From positions 1 through 57,912 of the forward strand of contig NZ_JXXD01000083.1 of the NCBI RefSeq assembly GCF_000935215.1: DNA of 57,912 bases. Reading direction: 5' to 3'. Made by a program: the position numbers and the translations under genes. The stretch comes from Stutzerimonas stutzeri. Lineage in GTDB: Bacteria; Pseudomonadota; Gammaproteobacteria; Pseudomonadales; Pseudomonadaceae. The notes beneath the pieces are model-generated. The model ran no database searches. It was not told where the DNA came from and saw only the letters and a program-made list of their open reading frames with translations. Below, in pieces: positions 29,414-37,174 of the stretch (position 1 is its first letter; every line of letters begins with the position of its first letter).

Positions 29414-30157
29414 TCACTCGTCCTTGTACTTCAGGTCGCAGAGCGCCTGCGCCTCGGCGACGTCGAGCGTGCCTTCGTAGATCGCCCGGCCGGTGATGGC
29501 GCCGACAATGCCCGGCGTGTTGGTGTCGAGCAGCTTCTGGATGTCGCCGATGTTATGGATGCCGCCGGAGGCGATCACCGGGATGCGGCTGGCGTTGGCC
29601 AGCGCCACGGTCGCCTCGACGTTGCAGCCCTGCATCATGCCGTCCTTGGCGATGTCGGTATAGACGATCGCCGCGACGCCATCGGCCTCGAAGCGGCGCG
29701 CCAGGTCGACTGCCTGCACGCTGGAGACTTCGGCCCAGCCATCGGTGGCGACGAAGCCGTCCTTCGCATCCAGGCCAACGATGACCTTGCCCGGAAAGGC
29801 GCGGCAGGCCTCGGTAACGAACTCCGGCTCTTTGACCGCCTTGGTACCGATGATCACGTAGCTGACACCGGCGCGCACGTAGTGCTCGATGGTTTCCAGG
29901 GTGCGGATGCCGCCACCGATCTGGATCGGCAGGTCCGGGTAGCGCCTGGCGATGGCGGTGACCACCTCGCCGTTGACCGGCTGGCCTTCGAAGGCACCGT
30001 TGAGGTCGACCAGGTGCAGGCGACGGCAGCCGGCCTCGACCCACTTGGCGGCCATGGCCACCGGGTCGTCGGAAAACACCGTGGCATCGTCCATCAGGCC
30101 CTGGCGCAGACGCACGCAGGCGCCGTCCTTCAGATCGATAGCGGGGATAATCAGCAT
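29414..30157 (-). CDS. hisA: Phosphoribosylformimino-5-aminoimidazole carboxamide ribotide isomerase
   Basis: 247 residues. Amadori rearrangement of ProFAR to PRFAR, the fourth step of histidine synthesis. Catalytic Asp8 in [10 protein letters not shown] and Asp130 in VGLDAKDG; phosphate sites IQIGGGIRT and VIASGGIHN. The half-barrel internal repeat shared with HisF is evident. It follows the DUF2164 gene by 36 bases and precedes hisF. Confidence 0.97.
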   Translation of the reverse strand: MLIIPAIDLKDGACVRLRQGLMDDATVFSDDPVAMAAKWVEAGCRRLHLVDLNGAFEGQPVNGEVVTAIARRYPDLPIQIGGGIRTLETIEHYVRAGVSYVIIGTKAVKEPEFVTEACRAFPGKVIVGLDAKDGFVATDGWAEVSSVQAVDLARRFEADGVAAIVYTDIAKDGMMQGCNVEATVALANASRIPVIASGGIHNIGDIQKLLDTNTPGIVGAITGRAIYEGTLDVAEAQALCDLKYKDE

Positions 30158-30193
30158 GGCTTGAACCTGTTCAAATCAAGTGTCGGTTAAGGG

Positions 30194-30454
30194 TCAGCTC
30201 TTCTCGAGCGCCCACAAGTCGCTTTCGATGCTCTCGAACCGTTCCTTCAGGTGGCTCTGTACGTCGAAGATCGCCTTGTTGTAATACAGCGGCGCGATTT
30301 CCCGGGCGAACAGATCGAGCACTTCCTGCGCCTCGAACGAGCCCAGCTCGAGTTCGAACCGCTCTTCCAGAAAGCGCTTGATGACCTGTTGCGCCGCCTG
30401 CTCCTGAGCGGCATCCAGCGTCAGGACTGGCGGCTTGAGCTTGGCCCGGCTCAT
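30194..30454 (-). CDS. DUF2164 family protein
   Basis: 86 residues, helical and acidic, with VIKRFLEERFELELGSFEAQ and LFAREIAPLYYNKAIFD as the conserved core. No signal or membrane segment. Its ATG directly abuts the hisH stop (TAA then ATG), so it is translated with the histidine genes. I recall it at the same place in other pseudomonads. Function is unknown; conserved placement between hisH and hisA suggests, but does not show, a link with the HisF-HisH enzyme. Confidence 0.88.
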   Translation of the reverse strand: MSRAKLKPPVLTLDAAQEQAAQQVIKRFLEERFELELGSFEAQEVLDLFAREIAPLYYNKAIFDVQSHLKERFESIESDLWALEKS

Positions 30455-31093
30455 TTACCAGCGGCCATCCCAGGCGGCGAAGTTCTGCAGCAGCTGCAGG
30501 CCGTGGGTGTGGCTCTTCTCCGGGTGAAACTGCACGGCGAAGCGCGAGCCGTCGGCCAGCGCGGCGGCAAAGTCGTTGCCGTAATGGCCGCGACCGACCA
30601 CCTGCCGCGGATTGCCGGCTTCGATGTAATAGCTGTGCACGAAATAGAAGCGCCCATTGTCCGGAATCGCGTGCCAGAGCGGATGGTCGACCACCTGCTT
30701 GACCTCGTTCCAACCCATGTGCGGTACCTTCAAGTGCTCGCCGTCCTCGTGCAGGTCCTTGCCGAAGAAGCGCACCTGACCGGGGAACAGACCGATGCAA
30801 TCGACGCCGTCGTTTTCTTCGCTGCGCTCCATCAGCGCCTGCATGCCGACGCAGATGCCGAGAAATGGGCGGTCCTGGCTGACTTCGCGAACCAGTTCGT
30901 CGAAGCCCAACCGGCGGATCTCCGCCATGCAGTCGCGAATCGCGCCGACGCCGGGAAACACCACTCGGTCGGCCTCACGGATGACCTGGGCATCGCTGGT
31001 GATCAGCACGCGGCCAGCGCCAACGTGTTCCAGCGCCTTGGCCACCGAGTGCAGGTTGCCCATGCCGTAGTCGATGACGGCGACGGTCTGCAT
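30455..31093 (-). CDS. hisH: Imidazole glycerol phosphate synthase, glutaminase subunit
   Basis: 212 residues from the ATG at 31093, which overlaps the hisB stop by one base (TAATG). Class I glutamine amidotransferase with nucleophile Cys81 in [11 protein letters not shown] and the His190/Glu192 pair in QFHPEKS. It supplies ammonia to HisF through the barrel. The catalytic triad is complete. Confidence 0.96.
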   Translation of the reverse strand: MQTVAVIDYGMGNLHSVAKALEHVGAGRVLITSDAQVIREADRVVFPGVGAIRDCMAEIRRLGFDELVREVSQDRPFLGICVGMQALMERSEENDGVDCIGLFPGQVRFFGKDLHEDGEHLKVPHMGWNEVKQVVDHPLWHAIPDNGRFYFVHSYYIEAGNPRQVVGRGHYGNDFAAALADGSRFAVQFHPEKSHTHGLQLLQNFAAWDGRW

Positions 31094-31686
31094 TACAGGC
31101 ACCCTTTGGTGGACGGCATCTGCCCGGCCATGCGCGGATCGAGCTCGACGGCCATGCGCAGCGCGCGGCCGAAGGCCTTGAACACTGTTTCGATCTGGTG
31201 GTGGGTGTTGATGCCGCGCAGGTTGTCGATGTGCAGGGTCACCAGGGCGTGATTGACGAAGCCCTGGAAGAATTCCTGGAACAGGTCGACGTCGAACTTG
31301 CCGACCACCGCGCGGGTGTAGGGCACGTTCATGGTCAGCCCCGGGCGCCCGGAGAAGTCGATCACCACGCGCGACAGCGCCTCGTCCAGCGGTACGTAGG
31401 AATGCCCGTAGCGGGTCATGCCCTTCTTGTCGCCGATGGCTTTGGTGAAGGCCTGGCCGAGGGTGATGCCGACGTCCTCGACGGTGTGGTGGTCATCGAT
31501 GTGCAGGTCGCCGTTGCACTCGATATCCAGGTCGATCAGCCCGTGACGGGCGATCTGGTCGAGCATGTGCTCCAGGAAGGGCACGCCGATGGCGAAGCGC
31601 GCCTTGCCGGTGCCATCCAGATTGATGGTGACCTTGACCTGGGTTTCCAGGGTGTTGCGCTCTACGTAAGCCGTACGTTCGGACAT
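31093..31686 (-). CDS. hisB: Imidazoleglycerol-phosphate dehydratase
   Basis: 197 residues from the ATG at 31686, with GGAG about 7 bases upstream; a TTG one codon earlier is disregarded. Monofunctional dehydratase without the phosphatase domain found in E. coli HisB. Mn-binding motifs HHTVEDVGI and the His-rich HIDDHH are present, as is the C-terminal THHQIE. First gene of the his run here; a perfect TATAAT box lies 36 bases upstream. Confidence 0.97.
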   Translation of the reverse strand: MSERTAYVERNTLETQVKVTINLDGTGKARFAIGVPFLEHMLDQIARHGLIDLDIECNGDLHIDDHHTVEDVGITLGQAFTKAIGDKKGMTRYGHSYVPLDEALSRVVIDFSGRPGLTMNVPYTRAVVGKFDVDLFQEFFQGFVNHALVTLHIDNLRGINTHHQIETVFKAFGRALRMAVELDPRMAGQMPSTKGCL

Positions 31687-31721
31687 CAACAGCTCCGCTG
31701 ATCGTGGGCGAAAAGGGGCAC

Positions 31722-31727
31722 ATTATA
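31722..31727 (-). promoter_or_regulatory. -10 element of the hisB promoter
   Basis: TATAAT on the minus strand, a perfect match. Hexamers at 16-18 bases upstream match TTGACA poorly, so an activator or an extended -10 may be used. Confidence 0.5.
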
Positions 31728-31815
31728 GGCGCAAACGCCGCAGCACGGATACGCGCCGGGTTTACTGGACTGCATCTTGCAAGAACCTGCGCGACAACCC
31801 GCGGAGGTGCCGCCC

Positions 31816-33126
31816 ATGCACGGACGGAAAATGCCTGCGACCCTGCGCTTCATGCTGGCGTCCCGGCGCAGCGAACTGCTCGGCCTGGAAGACCTGGCGC
31901 GCACCTGCGAACTGGTCACCCGTATCAGCCAGCTGGTGCACGCGCTGCAGAAAGAGCGCGGCTACTCGAACATCTACCTCAGCGGCAACGCCGCCCATCA
32001 GCGCCAGCAGCTGGACGTGCTCAGCCTGGAAGCCGAGGCGCTGGAGCGCGGGGTGCGCCTGGATCTGGATCGCATCGACCTGGATGCCGTCAGCACTGCG
32101 GACAAAACCCGGCTGTTCACCCGCATCGCCTATGCCCTGCACAGTCTCGACGAGCTGCCGGCTCTGCGCCGGCGCATCCGCGAGCACGCCATCAGCATGC
32201 AGGACGCCACGGCAACACTGGTGCGGCTGATCGGCGGGCTGCTGGCAGTGGTGTTCGAAGCGGCCGACACCGCCGCCGACCCGGACATCACCCGCTGCCT
32301 GGTGGCGCTGTTCAATTTCATGCAGGGCAAGGAACTGGCCGGCCAGGAGCGCGCGCTCGGGGTCGTCGGCTTCGCCAGCGGCTATTTCCGCGCGGACATG
32401 CTGGAGCGCCTGGAGCATCTGCTCGAAGGCCAGGAGCGCTGCTTCGCCACCTTCAGCCGCTTCGCCAGCCCGGCAGCGCAGGCGCTATGGCAAGCGTTGT
32501 GCGCCAGCGAGACGAACATCAACGCCTGCCGCCTGCGTGACATCGCCCGCCGTACCAGCCCCGGCGCGGCGGTCGAACCGCAGCTGTGCGAGCTCTGGTT
32601 CGAGCTGCACACGCACCGCATCGACGCAATGAAGCAGGTCGAGACGCGCCTGGAGCAGGATCTGTTGCAACAGTGCCGGTACAGCATCGAGCGTATCCGC
32701 AAGGACCTGCAGAGCCATCGCAAGCTGCTCGACGGCATCGCCGACATGCACGCCGCCGCCGAGCAGGCCAAGCTGTTCAGTGTGCAGGCCAGCGATCTGG
32801 ACGCGCCACCGCCGGACGGCATGACCGCGATGGTGGCGCGCTCGACCCTGGAACTCTTGCTAACCCAGAGCGTGCGCCTGCAGGGTCTCAATGAAGAATT
32901 GCGCGAGGCGCGTCAGGCGCTGGACGAACGCAAACAGGTGGAGCGGGCCAAGCAGCAGCTGATGCGCCAGCAGGGCTTCTCCGAAGGCGAGGCCTACGGC
33001 TGGCTGCGTCAGGCGGCAATGAATCAGGGCCTGCGCCTGGAGGAGGTCGCCCAGCGCCTGCTGGCACTGGCACAGCCCGCCGAGCGCGCCCCGGCCCGCA
33101 CTCTGGGCCAGCGCTCCAAGCACTGA
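31816..33126 (+). CDS. nasR: Nitrate-responsive antiterminator, NIT + ANTAR domains (NasR type)
   Basis: 436 residues from the ATG at 31816, preceded by GGAGG at a spacing of about 10; a TTG at 31777 is in frame but unlikely. Residues about 30-300 form the helical NIT nitrate/nitrite-sensing domain, with the LVHALQKERGYSNIYLSG motif at about 40-57. The last 70 residues (ALDERKQVERAKQQLMRQQG, then EAYGWLRQAAM) are an ANTAR RNA-binding domain. There is no membrane segment and no receiver domain. In Klebsiella, NasR binds the nasF leader in response to nitrate and prevents termination. The downstream nrtA leader has the matching structures, so this protein is very probably its cognate regulator. 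Confidence 0.92.
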   Translation: MHGRKMPATLRFMLASRRSELLGLEDLARTCELVTRISQLVHALQKERGYSNIYLSGNAAHQRQQLDVLSLEAEALERGVRLDLDRIDLDAVSTADKTRLFTRIAYALHSLDELPALRRRIREHAISMQDATATLVRLIGGLLAVVFEAADTAADPDITRCLVALFNFMQGKELAGQERALGVVGFASGYFRADMLERLEHLLEGQERCFATFSRFASPAAQALWQALCASETNINACRLRDIARRTSPGAAVEPQLCELWFELHTHRIDAMKQVETRLEQDLLQQCRYSIERIRKDLQSHRKLLDGIADMHAAAEQAKLFSVQASDLDAPPPDGMTAMVARSTLELLLTQSVRLQGLNEELREARQALDERKQVERAKQQLMRQQGFSEGEAYGWLRQAAMNQGLRLEEVAQRLLALAQPAERAPARTLGQRSKH

Positions 33127-33275
33127 AAACAGGCACGCCGCACCATCAGCACAGCATGCCTGCCCCGCGGATGTGCATGCGCCGCCAGTCCCGCAGGATC
33201 GCCAAGCGCAATTCATCTCGAGCAAGCCAATCACGGAACTGGTCGCGCTCTGTTTGCGCCCCGCCGCAAGTGCTT

Positions 33276-33306
33276 GATTCGATGGAAACCTCCCGGCGAT
33301 TCGATG
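33276..33306. repeat. Direct repeat GATTCGATG upstream of the nrtA promoter
   Basis: GATTCGATG occurs at 33276-33284 and 33298-33306, 22 bases apart (about two helical turns) and about 94 and 72 bases before the predicted start of transcription. It could be an activator site for the sigma-54 promoter, but it does not resemble the NtrC consensus. Confidence 0.4.
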
Positions 33307-33342
33307 CCGCGGCAGCACCCGTTCCGCGCCGCCTGAGCAGTT

Positions 33343-33359
33343 CTGGCACAGCTTTCGCA
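33343..33359 (+). promoter_or_regulatory. Sigma-54 promoter of nrtABD
   Basis: CTGGCACAGCTTTCGCA carries the invariant GG (33345-33346) and GC (33357-33358) exactly 10 bases apart, and TGGCAC-N5-TCGCA has one mismatch to the RpoN consensus. Transcription would start near 33370. Sigma-54 with NtrC is the known nitrogen-limitation input for assimilatory nitrate genes. Confidence 0.75.
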
Positions 33360-33369
33360 AAGCTCAGGC

Positions 33370-33462
33370 AAGGCCGGATCCTTCGGCTTTCACAACTCCT
33401 CATTAGGACAACGGTGTCCACGCTCTCCGGCTCCAGCCGGGCGGTGTGGCGCCGTTTTTTTT
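33370..33462 (+). promoter_or_regulatory. ANTAR-type antitermination leader of nrtA
   Basis: Three elements follow the predicted transcription start. First, a 7-bp hairpin AAGGCCG/CGGCTTT with a 7-base loop (33370-33390), a possible P1. Second, hairpin P2: stem GGAC (33406-33409), hexaloop AACGGT (33410-33415), stem GTCC (33416-33419), with A at loop position 1 and G at position 4, the signature of ANTAR targets. Third, a long terminator whose 5' arm (from 33412) overlaps P2, so the two cannot form together. NasR binding to P2 would therefore block termination. The 357-bp gap 33127-33483 contains no gene. Confidence 0.75.
33412..33462 (+). terminator. Leader terminator of nrtA (regulated)
   Basis: Extended imperfect stem: CGGTGTC at 33412 pairs with the GGCGCCG-type end at 33448-33454, and the top is CCGGCT/AGCCGG (33428-33441), followed by eight T (33455-33462). 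It stands 21 bases before the nrtA ATG. Confidence 0.8.
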
Positions 33463-33483
33463 CGCCCAAAGGAAAACCCGACC

Positions 33484-34815
33484 ATGACCGACAAGCCGAA
33501 CAACGACCAGCCCAGCAGCGTAACGCTGGCCTCGCGCCGCAGCTTTCTCAAGCACTCGATCATTGCCGCCAGCGGCGTCGCCCTGTTCGGCGGCATGTCC
33601 CTGGGCATGCGTTCGGCCGCCTGGGCGGCGGGCGGGGATGTGGAGACCAGCAAGGCCAAGCTCGGCTTTATCGCCCTGACCGACGCCGCGCCGCTGTTCG
33701 TCGCCGCCGAGAAGGGCTTCTTCGCCAAATACGGGATGACCGAGGTCGAGGTACTCAAGCAGTCGTCCTGGGGCACCACCCGCGACAACCTGGTGCTCGG
33801 CTCGGCGAAGAACGGCATCGACGGCGCGCACATCCTCACGCCGATGCCCTACCTGATCAGCGCCGGCATCGTCACGCCGAACAACCAGCCGGTACCCATG
33901 TCGATCCTCGCGCGGCTGAACCTGGCCGGGCAGTGCATCTCGGTCGGCGAGGAATATCGCGACCTGAAGATCGGCCTCGACAGCACCCCGTTCAAGGTCG
34001 CGCTGGAGGCGAAGAAGGCCAGCGGCAAGAAGGTCAGTGCGGCGATGACTTTCCCGGGCGGCACTCATGACCTGTGGATGCGCTACTGGCTGGCGGCCGG
34101 CGGCATCGACCCGAACGCCGACATCAACACCATCGTCGTGCCGCCAGCGCAGATGGTCGCCAACATGAAGGTTGGCAGCATGGACACCTTCTGCGTCTGC
34201 GAGCCGTGGAACGCCCAACTGATCAACCAGAAGATCGGCTACACCGCCAACACCACCGGCGAGCTGTGGCACAACCACCCGGAAAAGGCCTTCGCCCTGC
34301 GCAGCGACTACGTGGCGGCCAACCCCAACGCGGCCAAGGCGCTGACCATGGCGATCATGGAAGCCCAGCAGTTCTGCGAAAAGGCCGAAAACAAGGAGGA
34401 AGTGGCGAAGATCTGCTCGCAGCGCAAGTGGATCGGCGCTCCCTACAAGGACATCGTCGACCGCATGAAGGGCAACTTCGCCTACGGCACCGGCAAGGTC
34501 ATCGAGAACCATCCCGAGCAGATGCGCTACTGGGACGACCACGCCTCCTACCCCTTCCAGAGCCACGACCTCTGGTTCCTCACCGAGAACAAGCGCTGGG
34601 GCTACCTGCCGGCCGACTTCGACAGCCAGGCGCTGATCGCCAAGGTCAACCGCGAGGACATCTGGCGCGCCGCCGCTGGCGAACTGAACCTGCCCGCCGA
34701 GCTGATCCCGGCCTCCACCTCCCGCGGCGTGGAGAAGTTCTTCGACGGCAAGGTGTTCGACCCCGAGAACCCGCAAGCCTATCTGGACAGCCTGACCATC
34801 AAGGCCATGGCCTGA
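33484..34815 (+). CDS. nrtA: Nitrate ABC transporter, Tat-exported substrate-binding protein
   Basis: 443 residues. The N-terminus carries a twin-arginine signal (SRRSFLK at 17-23, followed by a hydrophobic stretch to about AAWA), so it is exported folded. The mature part LGFIALTDAAPLFVAAEKGF and the FPGGTHDLWMRYWLAAGG segment are typical of NrtA/NasF/CmpA proteins that bind nitrate or nitrite in the periplasm. First gene of nrtA-nrtB-nrtD, directly after the regulated leader. The ATG follows AAAGGAAA. Confidence 0.94.
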   Translation: MTDKPNNDQPSSVTLASRRSFLKHSIIAASGVALFGGMSLGMRSAAWAAGGDVETSKAKLGFIALTDAAPLFVAAEKGFFAKYGMTEVEVLKQSSWGTTRDNLVLGSAKNGIDGAHILTPMPYLISAGIVTPNNQPVPMSILARLNLAGQCISVGEEYRDLKIGLDSTPFKVALEAKKASGKKVSAAMTFPGGTHDLWMRYWLAAGGIDPNADINTIVVPPAQMVANMKVGSMDTFCVCEPWNAQLINQKIGYTANTTGELWHNHPEKAFALRSDYVAANPNAAKALTMAIMEAQQFCEKAENKEEVAKICSQRKWIGAPYKDIVDRMKGNFAYGTGKVIENHPEQMRYWDDHASYPFQSHDLWFLTENKRWGYLPADFDSQALIAKVNREDIWRAAAGELNLPAELIPASTSRGVEKFFDGKVFDPENPQAYLDSLTIKAMA

Positions 34816-34841
34816 TAACCGCAACCCGCGAGGAAAAGCCC

Positions 34842-35711
34842 ATGAATGCCAACGTCAAACTGCAGCCCGCCAGCGCCGAGCCGGTGTCCATCGTCCGCCC
34901 TTCCCGGCTCGCCACACTGGCTCGGCGCAGCGGCCGCTACGCGGTGCAGCAGCTGGTGCCACCACTGGTGATCCTGCTGCTGCTCGGCTTGATCTGGGAG
35001 ATGCTCTGCTCCGGTGCCGATGCCGCGCTGCCGCCGCCCTCGCAGGTGGTCGCGGAAACCTGGGAGTTGATCATCGATCCGTTCTACGACAACGGCGGCA
35101 ATGACGTGGGCTTGGCCTGGCAGCTGCTGGCGAGCCTGCAGCGGGTTGCGGTGGGTTATATGCTGGCGGTGGTCGCCGGGGTCGGCCTCGGCGTGCTGAT
35201 TGGCCAGTCGGACTGGGCCATGCGCGGCCTCGATCCGATCTTTCAGGTGCTGCGCACCGTGCCGCCGCTGGCCTGGCTGCCGCTATCGCTGGCGGGCTTT
35301 CAGGACAGCCATCCCTCAGCGCTGTTCGTCATCTTCATCACCGCGATCTGGCCGATCATCATCAATACCGCGGTGGGCATCCGCAACATCCCGCAGGACT
35401 ACCGCAACGTCGCCCAGGTGCTGCAGCTCAACGGCTTCGAGTACTTCAAGAACATCATGCTGCCGGCCGCTGCACCCTACATCTTCACCGGCCTGCGCAT
35501 CGGCGTCGGCCTGTCGTGGCTGGCGATCATCGCCGCGGAGATGCTCATCGGCGGCGTCGGCATCGGCTTCTTCATCTGGGATGCGTGGAACGCCTCGCGC
35601 ATCAGCGACATCATCCTCGCGCTCGTCTACATCGGCGTGGTCGGTTTCGTGCTCGATCGCCTGGTGGCCTTCGTCGGCCAGCGCATCACCCGCGGCATTC
35701 CGGCCAACTGA
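34842..35711 (+). CDS. nrtB: Nitrate ABC transporter permease
   Basis: 289 residues from the ATG at 34842 (GAGGAAAA upstream). The much longer open frame beginning at 34074 is only shadow of nrtA. Six or so hydrophobic segments. LVPPLVILLLLGLIWEML is the first; the EAA loop is NVAQVLQLNGFEYFKNIMLP at about 193-212, as in NrtB/SsuC-type permeases. It forms the inner-membrane channel for nitrate, driven by NrtD. It lies 26 bases after nrtA and 11 bases before nrtD. Confidence 0.93.
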   Translation: MNANVKLQPASAEPVSIVRPSRLATLARRSGRYAVQQLVPPLVILLLLGLIWEMLCSGADAALPPPSQVVAETWELIIDPFYDNGGNDVGLAWQLLASLQRVAVGYMLAVVAGVGLGVLIGQSDWAMRGLDPIFQVLRTVPPLAWLPLSLAGFQDSHPSALFVIFITAIWPIIINTAVGIRNIPQDYRNVAQVLQLNGFEYFKNIMLPAAAPYIFTGLRIGVGLSWLAIIAAEMLIGGVGIGFFIWDAWNASRISDIILALVYIGVVGFVLDRLVAFVGQRITRGIPAN

Positions 35712-35722
35712 GGAGCAACGCC

Positions 35723-36505
35723 ATGAGCTATCTCTCCATCGAACACCTGGACAAGAGTTTCGTGCGCGGCAACCTTGCCTCGCAGGTGCTCAAGGACATC
35801 AACCTGAACATCGCCAAGGGCGAGTTCATCTCCATCATCGGCCACTCCGGTTGCGGCAAGTCAACGGTACTGAACATCGTCGCCGGCCTGCTCGACCCCA
35901 GCCTCGGCGGCGTGATCCTCGACGGCAAGGAAGTCCGCGGCCCCGGCCCGGACCGCAGCATGGTGTTCCAGAACCACTCGCTGCTGCCCTGGCTGACCGT
36001 CTACGAAAACGTCGAAGTGGCAGTGAACAAGCTGTTCAAGCGCAGCATGAACAAGCGCGAACGGCGCGACTGGATCGAACACAACCTGGCGCTGGTAAAC
36101 ATGGGCCACGCACTGAACAAGTATCCGCAGGAAATCTCCGGCGGCATGAAGCAGCGCGTCGGCATCGCCCGTGCGCTCGCAATGAAGCCCAAGGTGTTGC
36201 TGCTCGACGAGCCGTTCGGCGCCCTCGATGCGCTGACCCGCGCGCACCTGCAGGACGAGGTGATGAAGATCCAGAAGGACCTGGGCAACACCATGATGAT
36301 GATCACCCACGACGTCGACGAGGCCGTGCTGCTCTCCGACCGCATCGTGATGATGACCAACGGCCCCTCGGCGACCATCGGCGAAATCCTCGAGGTGAAA
36401 CTGCCGCGCCCGCGCGATCGCATCGCCCTGGCCGACGACCCGGAGTACAACCACTATCGCCGTGCGGTGCTGAGCTTCCTTCACGAGCGCCATCGCCTGC
36501 ACTGA
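35723..36505 (+). CDS. nrtD: Nitrate ABC transporter ATPase
   Basis: 260 residues. Walker A GHSGCGKST at 40-48, signature ISGGMKQR at 138-145, Walker B VLLLDEP at 158-164 and the switch His in MMMITHDVDEA. A simple ATPase without the NrtA-like C-terminal extension of cyanobacterial NrtC. Ribosome site GAGGAG is at spacing 7. Last gene of the operon; a 10-bp perfect hairpin follows. Assimilatory nitrite and nitrate reductase genes are not in this window. Confidence 0.94.
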   Translation: MSYLSIEHLDKSFVRGNLASQVLKDINLNIAKGEFISIIGHSGCGKSTVLNIVAGLLDPSLGGVILDGKEVRGPGPDRSMVFQNHSLLPWLTVYENVEVAVNKLFKRSMNKRERRDWIEHNLALVNMGHALNKYPQEISGGMKQRVGIARALAMKPKVLLLDEPFGALDALTRAHLQDEVMKIQKDLGNTMMMITHDVDEAVLLSDRIVMMTNGPSATIGEILEVKLPRPRDRIALADDPEYNHYRRAVLSFLHERHRLH

Positions 36506-36516
36506 GCGAACGCGCC

Positions 36517-36548
36517 AACCGCCGCCGTCTCGTGCGCTGGCGGCGGTT
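36517..36548 (+). terminator. Hairpin after nrtD
   Basis: AACCGCCGCC and GGCGGCGGTT form a perfect 10-bp stem around 12 bases. No T run follows, so it may be a Rho-assisted or stabilising end of the nrtABD message. Confidence 0.5.
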
Positions 36549-36594
36549 CGGCGTATCCTTGCCGGCACTTCTGCTCAGCCGTCGCAAGGTCGCC

Positions 36595-36993
36595 ATGCCC
36601 GTCTACGTCGAATCCGTCACCCAGCCCAGCCCGCAGGATTTAACCGATCTGGCGAAAATCTACGCCGATGCCCCCGAATGGCTGCTGACGCCCTATGCCA
36701 GCGCCGAGGCGCTGATTGAGGCGGCGCTGGCCGATGGCAGCCTGATTGCCGGCCGCTTCAATGACCGTCTGCTCGGCGCCGCCCTGCTGAGGCGCGGCGA
36801 CGAAGCCTGGCGCCTGTCGCACCTGTGCGTACGCAAGGTCACCCGCAAGCGCGGCGTCGGCCGCCGGCTGCTGGAAGAAACCCAACGGCTGGCCAGTGAA
36901 GCCGGCAAGCCGTTGCGCCTTGCCGCACCCGCCGGTCATCTGGAAGCCAGCGCTCTGGCTGCGCGAACGCATCTGCCGCTGGATTCGCTCTAA
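36595..36993 (+). CDS. PanZ-like GNAT protein (acetyl-CoA sensor family)
   Basis: 132 residues from the ATG at 36595. A short GNAT fold: LSHLCVRKVTRKRGVGRRLLEE holds the acetyl-CoA loop (R/Q-x-x-G-x-G/A type; here RKRGVG), and FNDRLLGAALL is a central strand. The N-terminal PQDLTDLAKIYADAPEW resembles PanZ/PanM, which in E. coli triggers maturation and feedback control of aspartate decarboxylase PanD. panD is not nearby, so the role is inferred from resemblance. Single gene between the nrt operon and asmA. Confidence 0.8.
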   Translation: MPVYVESVTQPSPQDLTDLAKIYADAPEWLLTPYASAEALIEAALADGSLIAGRFNDRLLGAALLRRGDEAWRLSHLCVRKVTRKRGVGRRLLEETQRLASEAGKPLRLAAPAGHLEASALAARTHLPLDSL

Positions 36994-37108
36994 GTCGCCC
37001 ACACGATATCCGCTGCGCCCTGCCTGATCCGCCGACGGGGCGCGCTTGCCCGCCGCGGCCATCTGTGGAACCCGCACCCGCAACGGCACTCCAACGCCGA
37101 CCGCGTTC

Positions 37109-37136
37109 CCGACAAGTGCAGGCACGGGGCTATACT
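37109..37136 (+). promoter_or_regulatory. Candidate promoter of asmA-mutY-yggX
   Basis: CCGACA (37109-37114, 4/6) is followed after 16 bases by TATACT (37131-37136). Transcription would start about 30 bases before the asmA ATG. Confidence 0.45.
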
Positions 37137-37174
37137 CGGCACTTTTCAGATCGTTCATCTACAAGGACTCGTCC

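Noticed and set aside
34074..34841. Upstream extension of the nrtB frame through nrtA
   Set aside because: The region is fully used by nrtA in another frame; the nrtB ATG at 34842 has a ribosome site and a normal permease start.
35200..36594. Upstream extension of the PanZ-like frame through nrtB and nrtD
   Set aside because: It overlaps two well-supported genes; only the part from 36595 has a recognisable fold.
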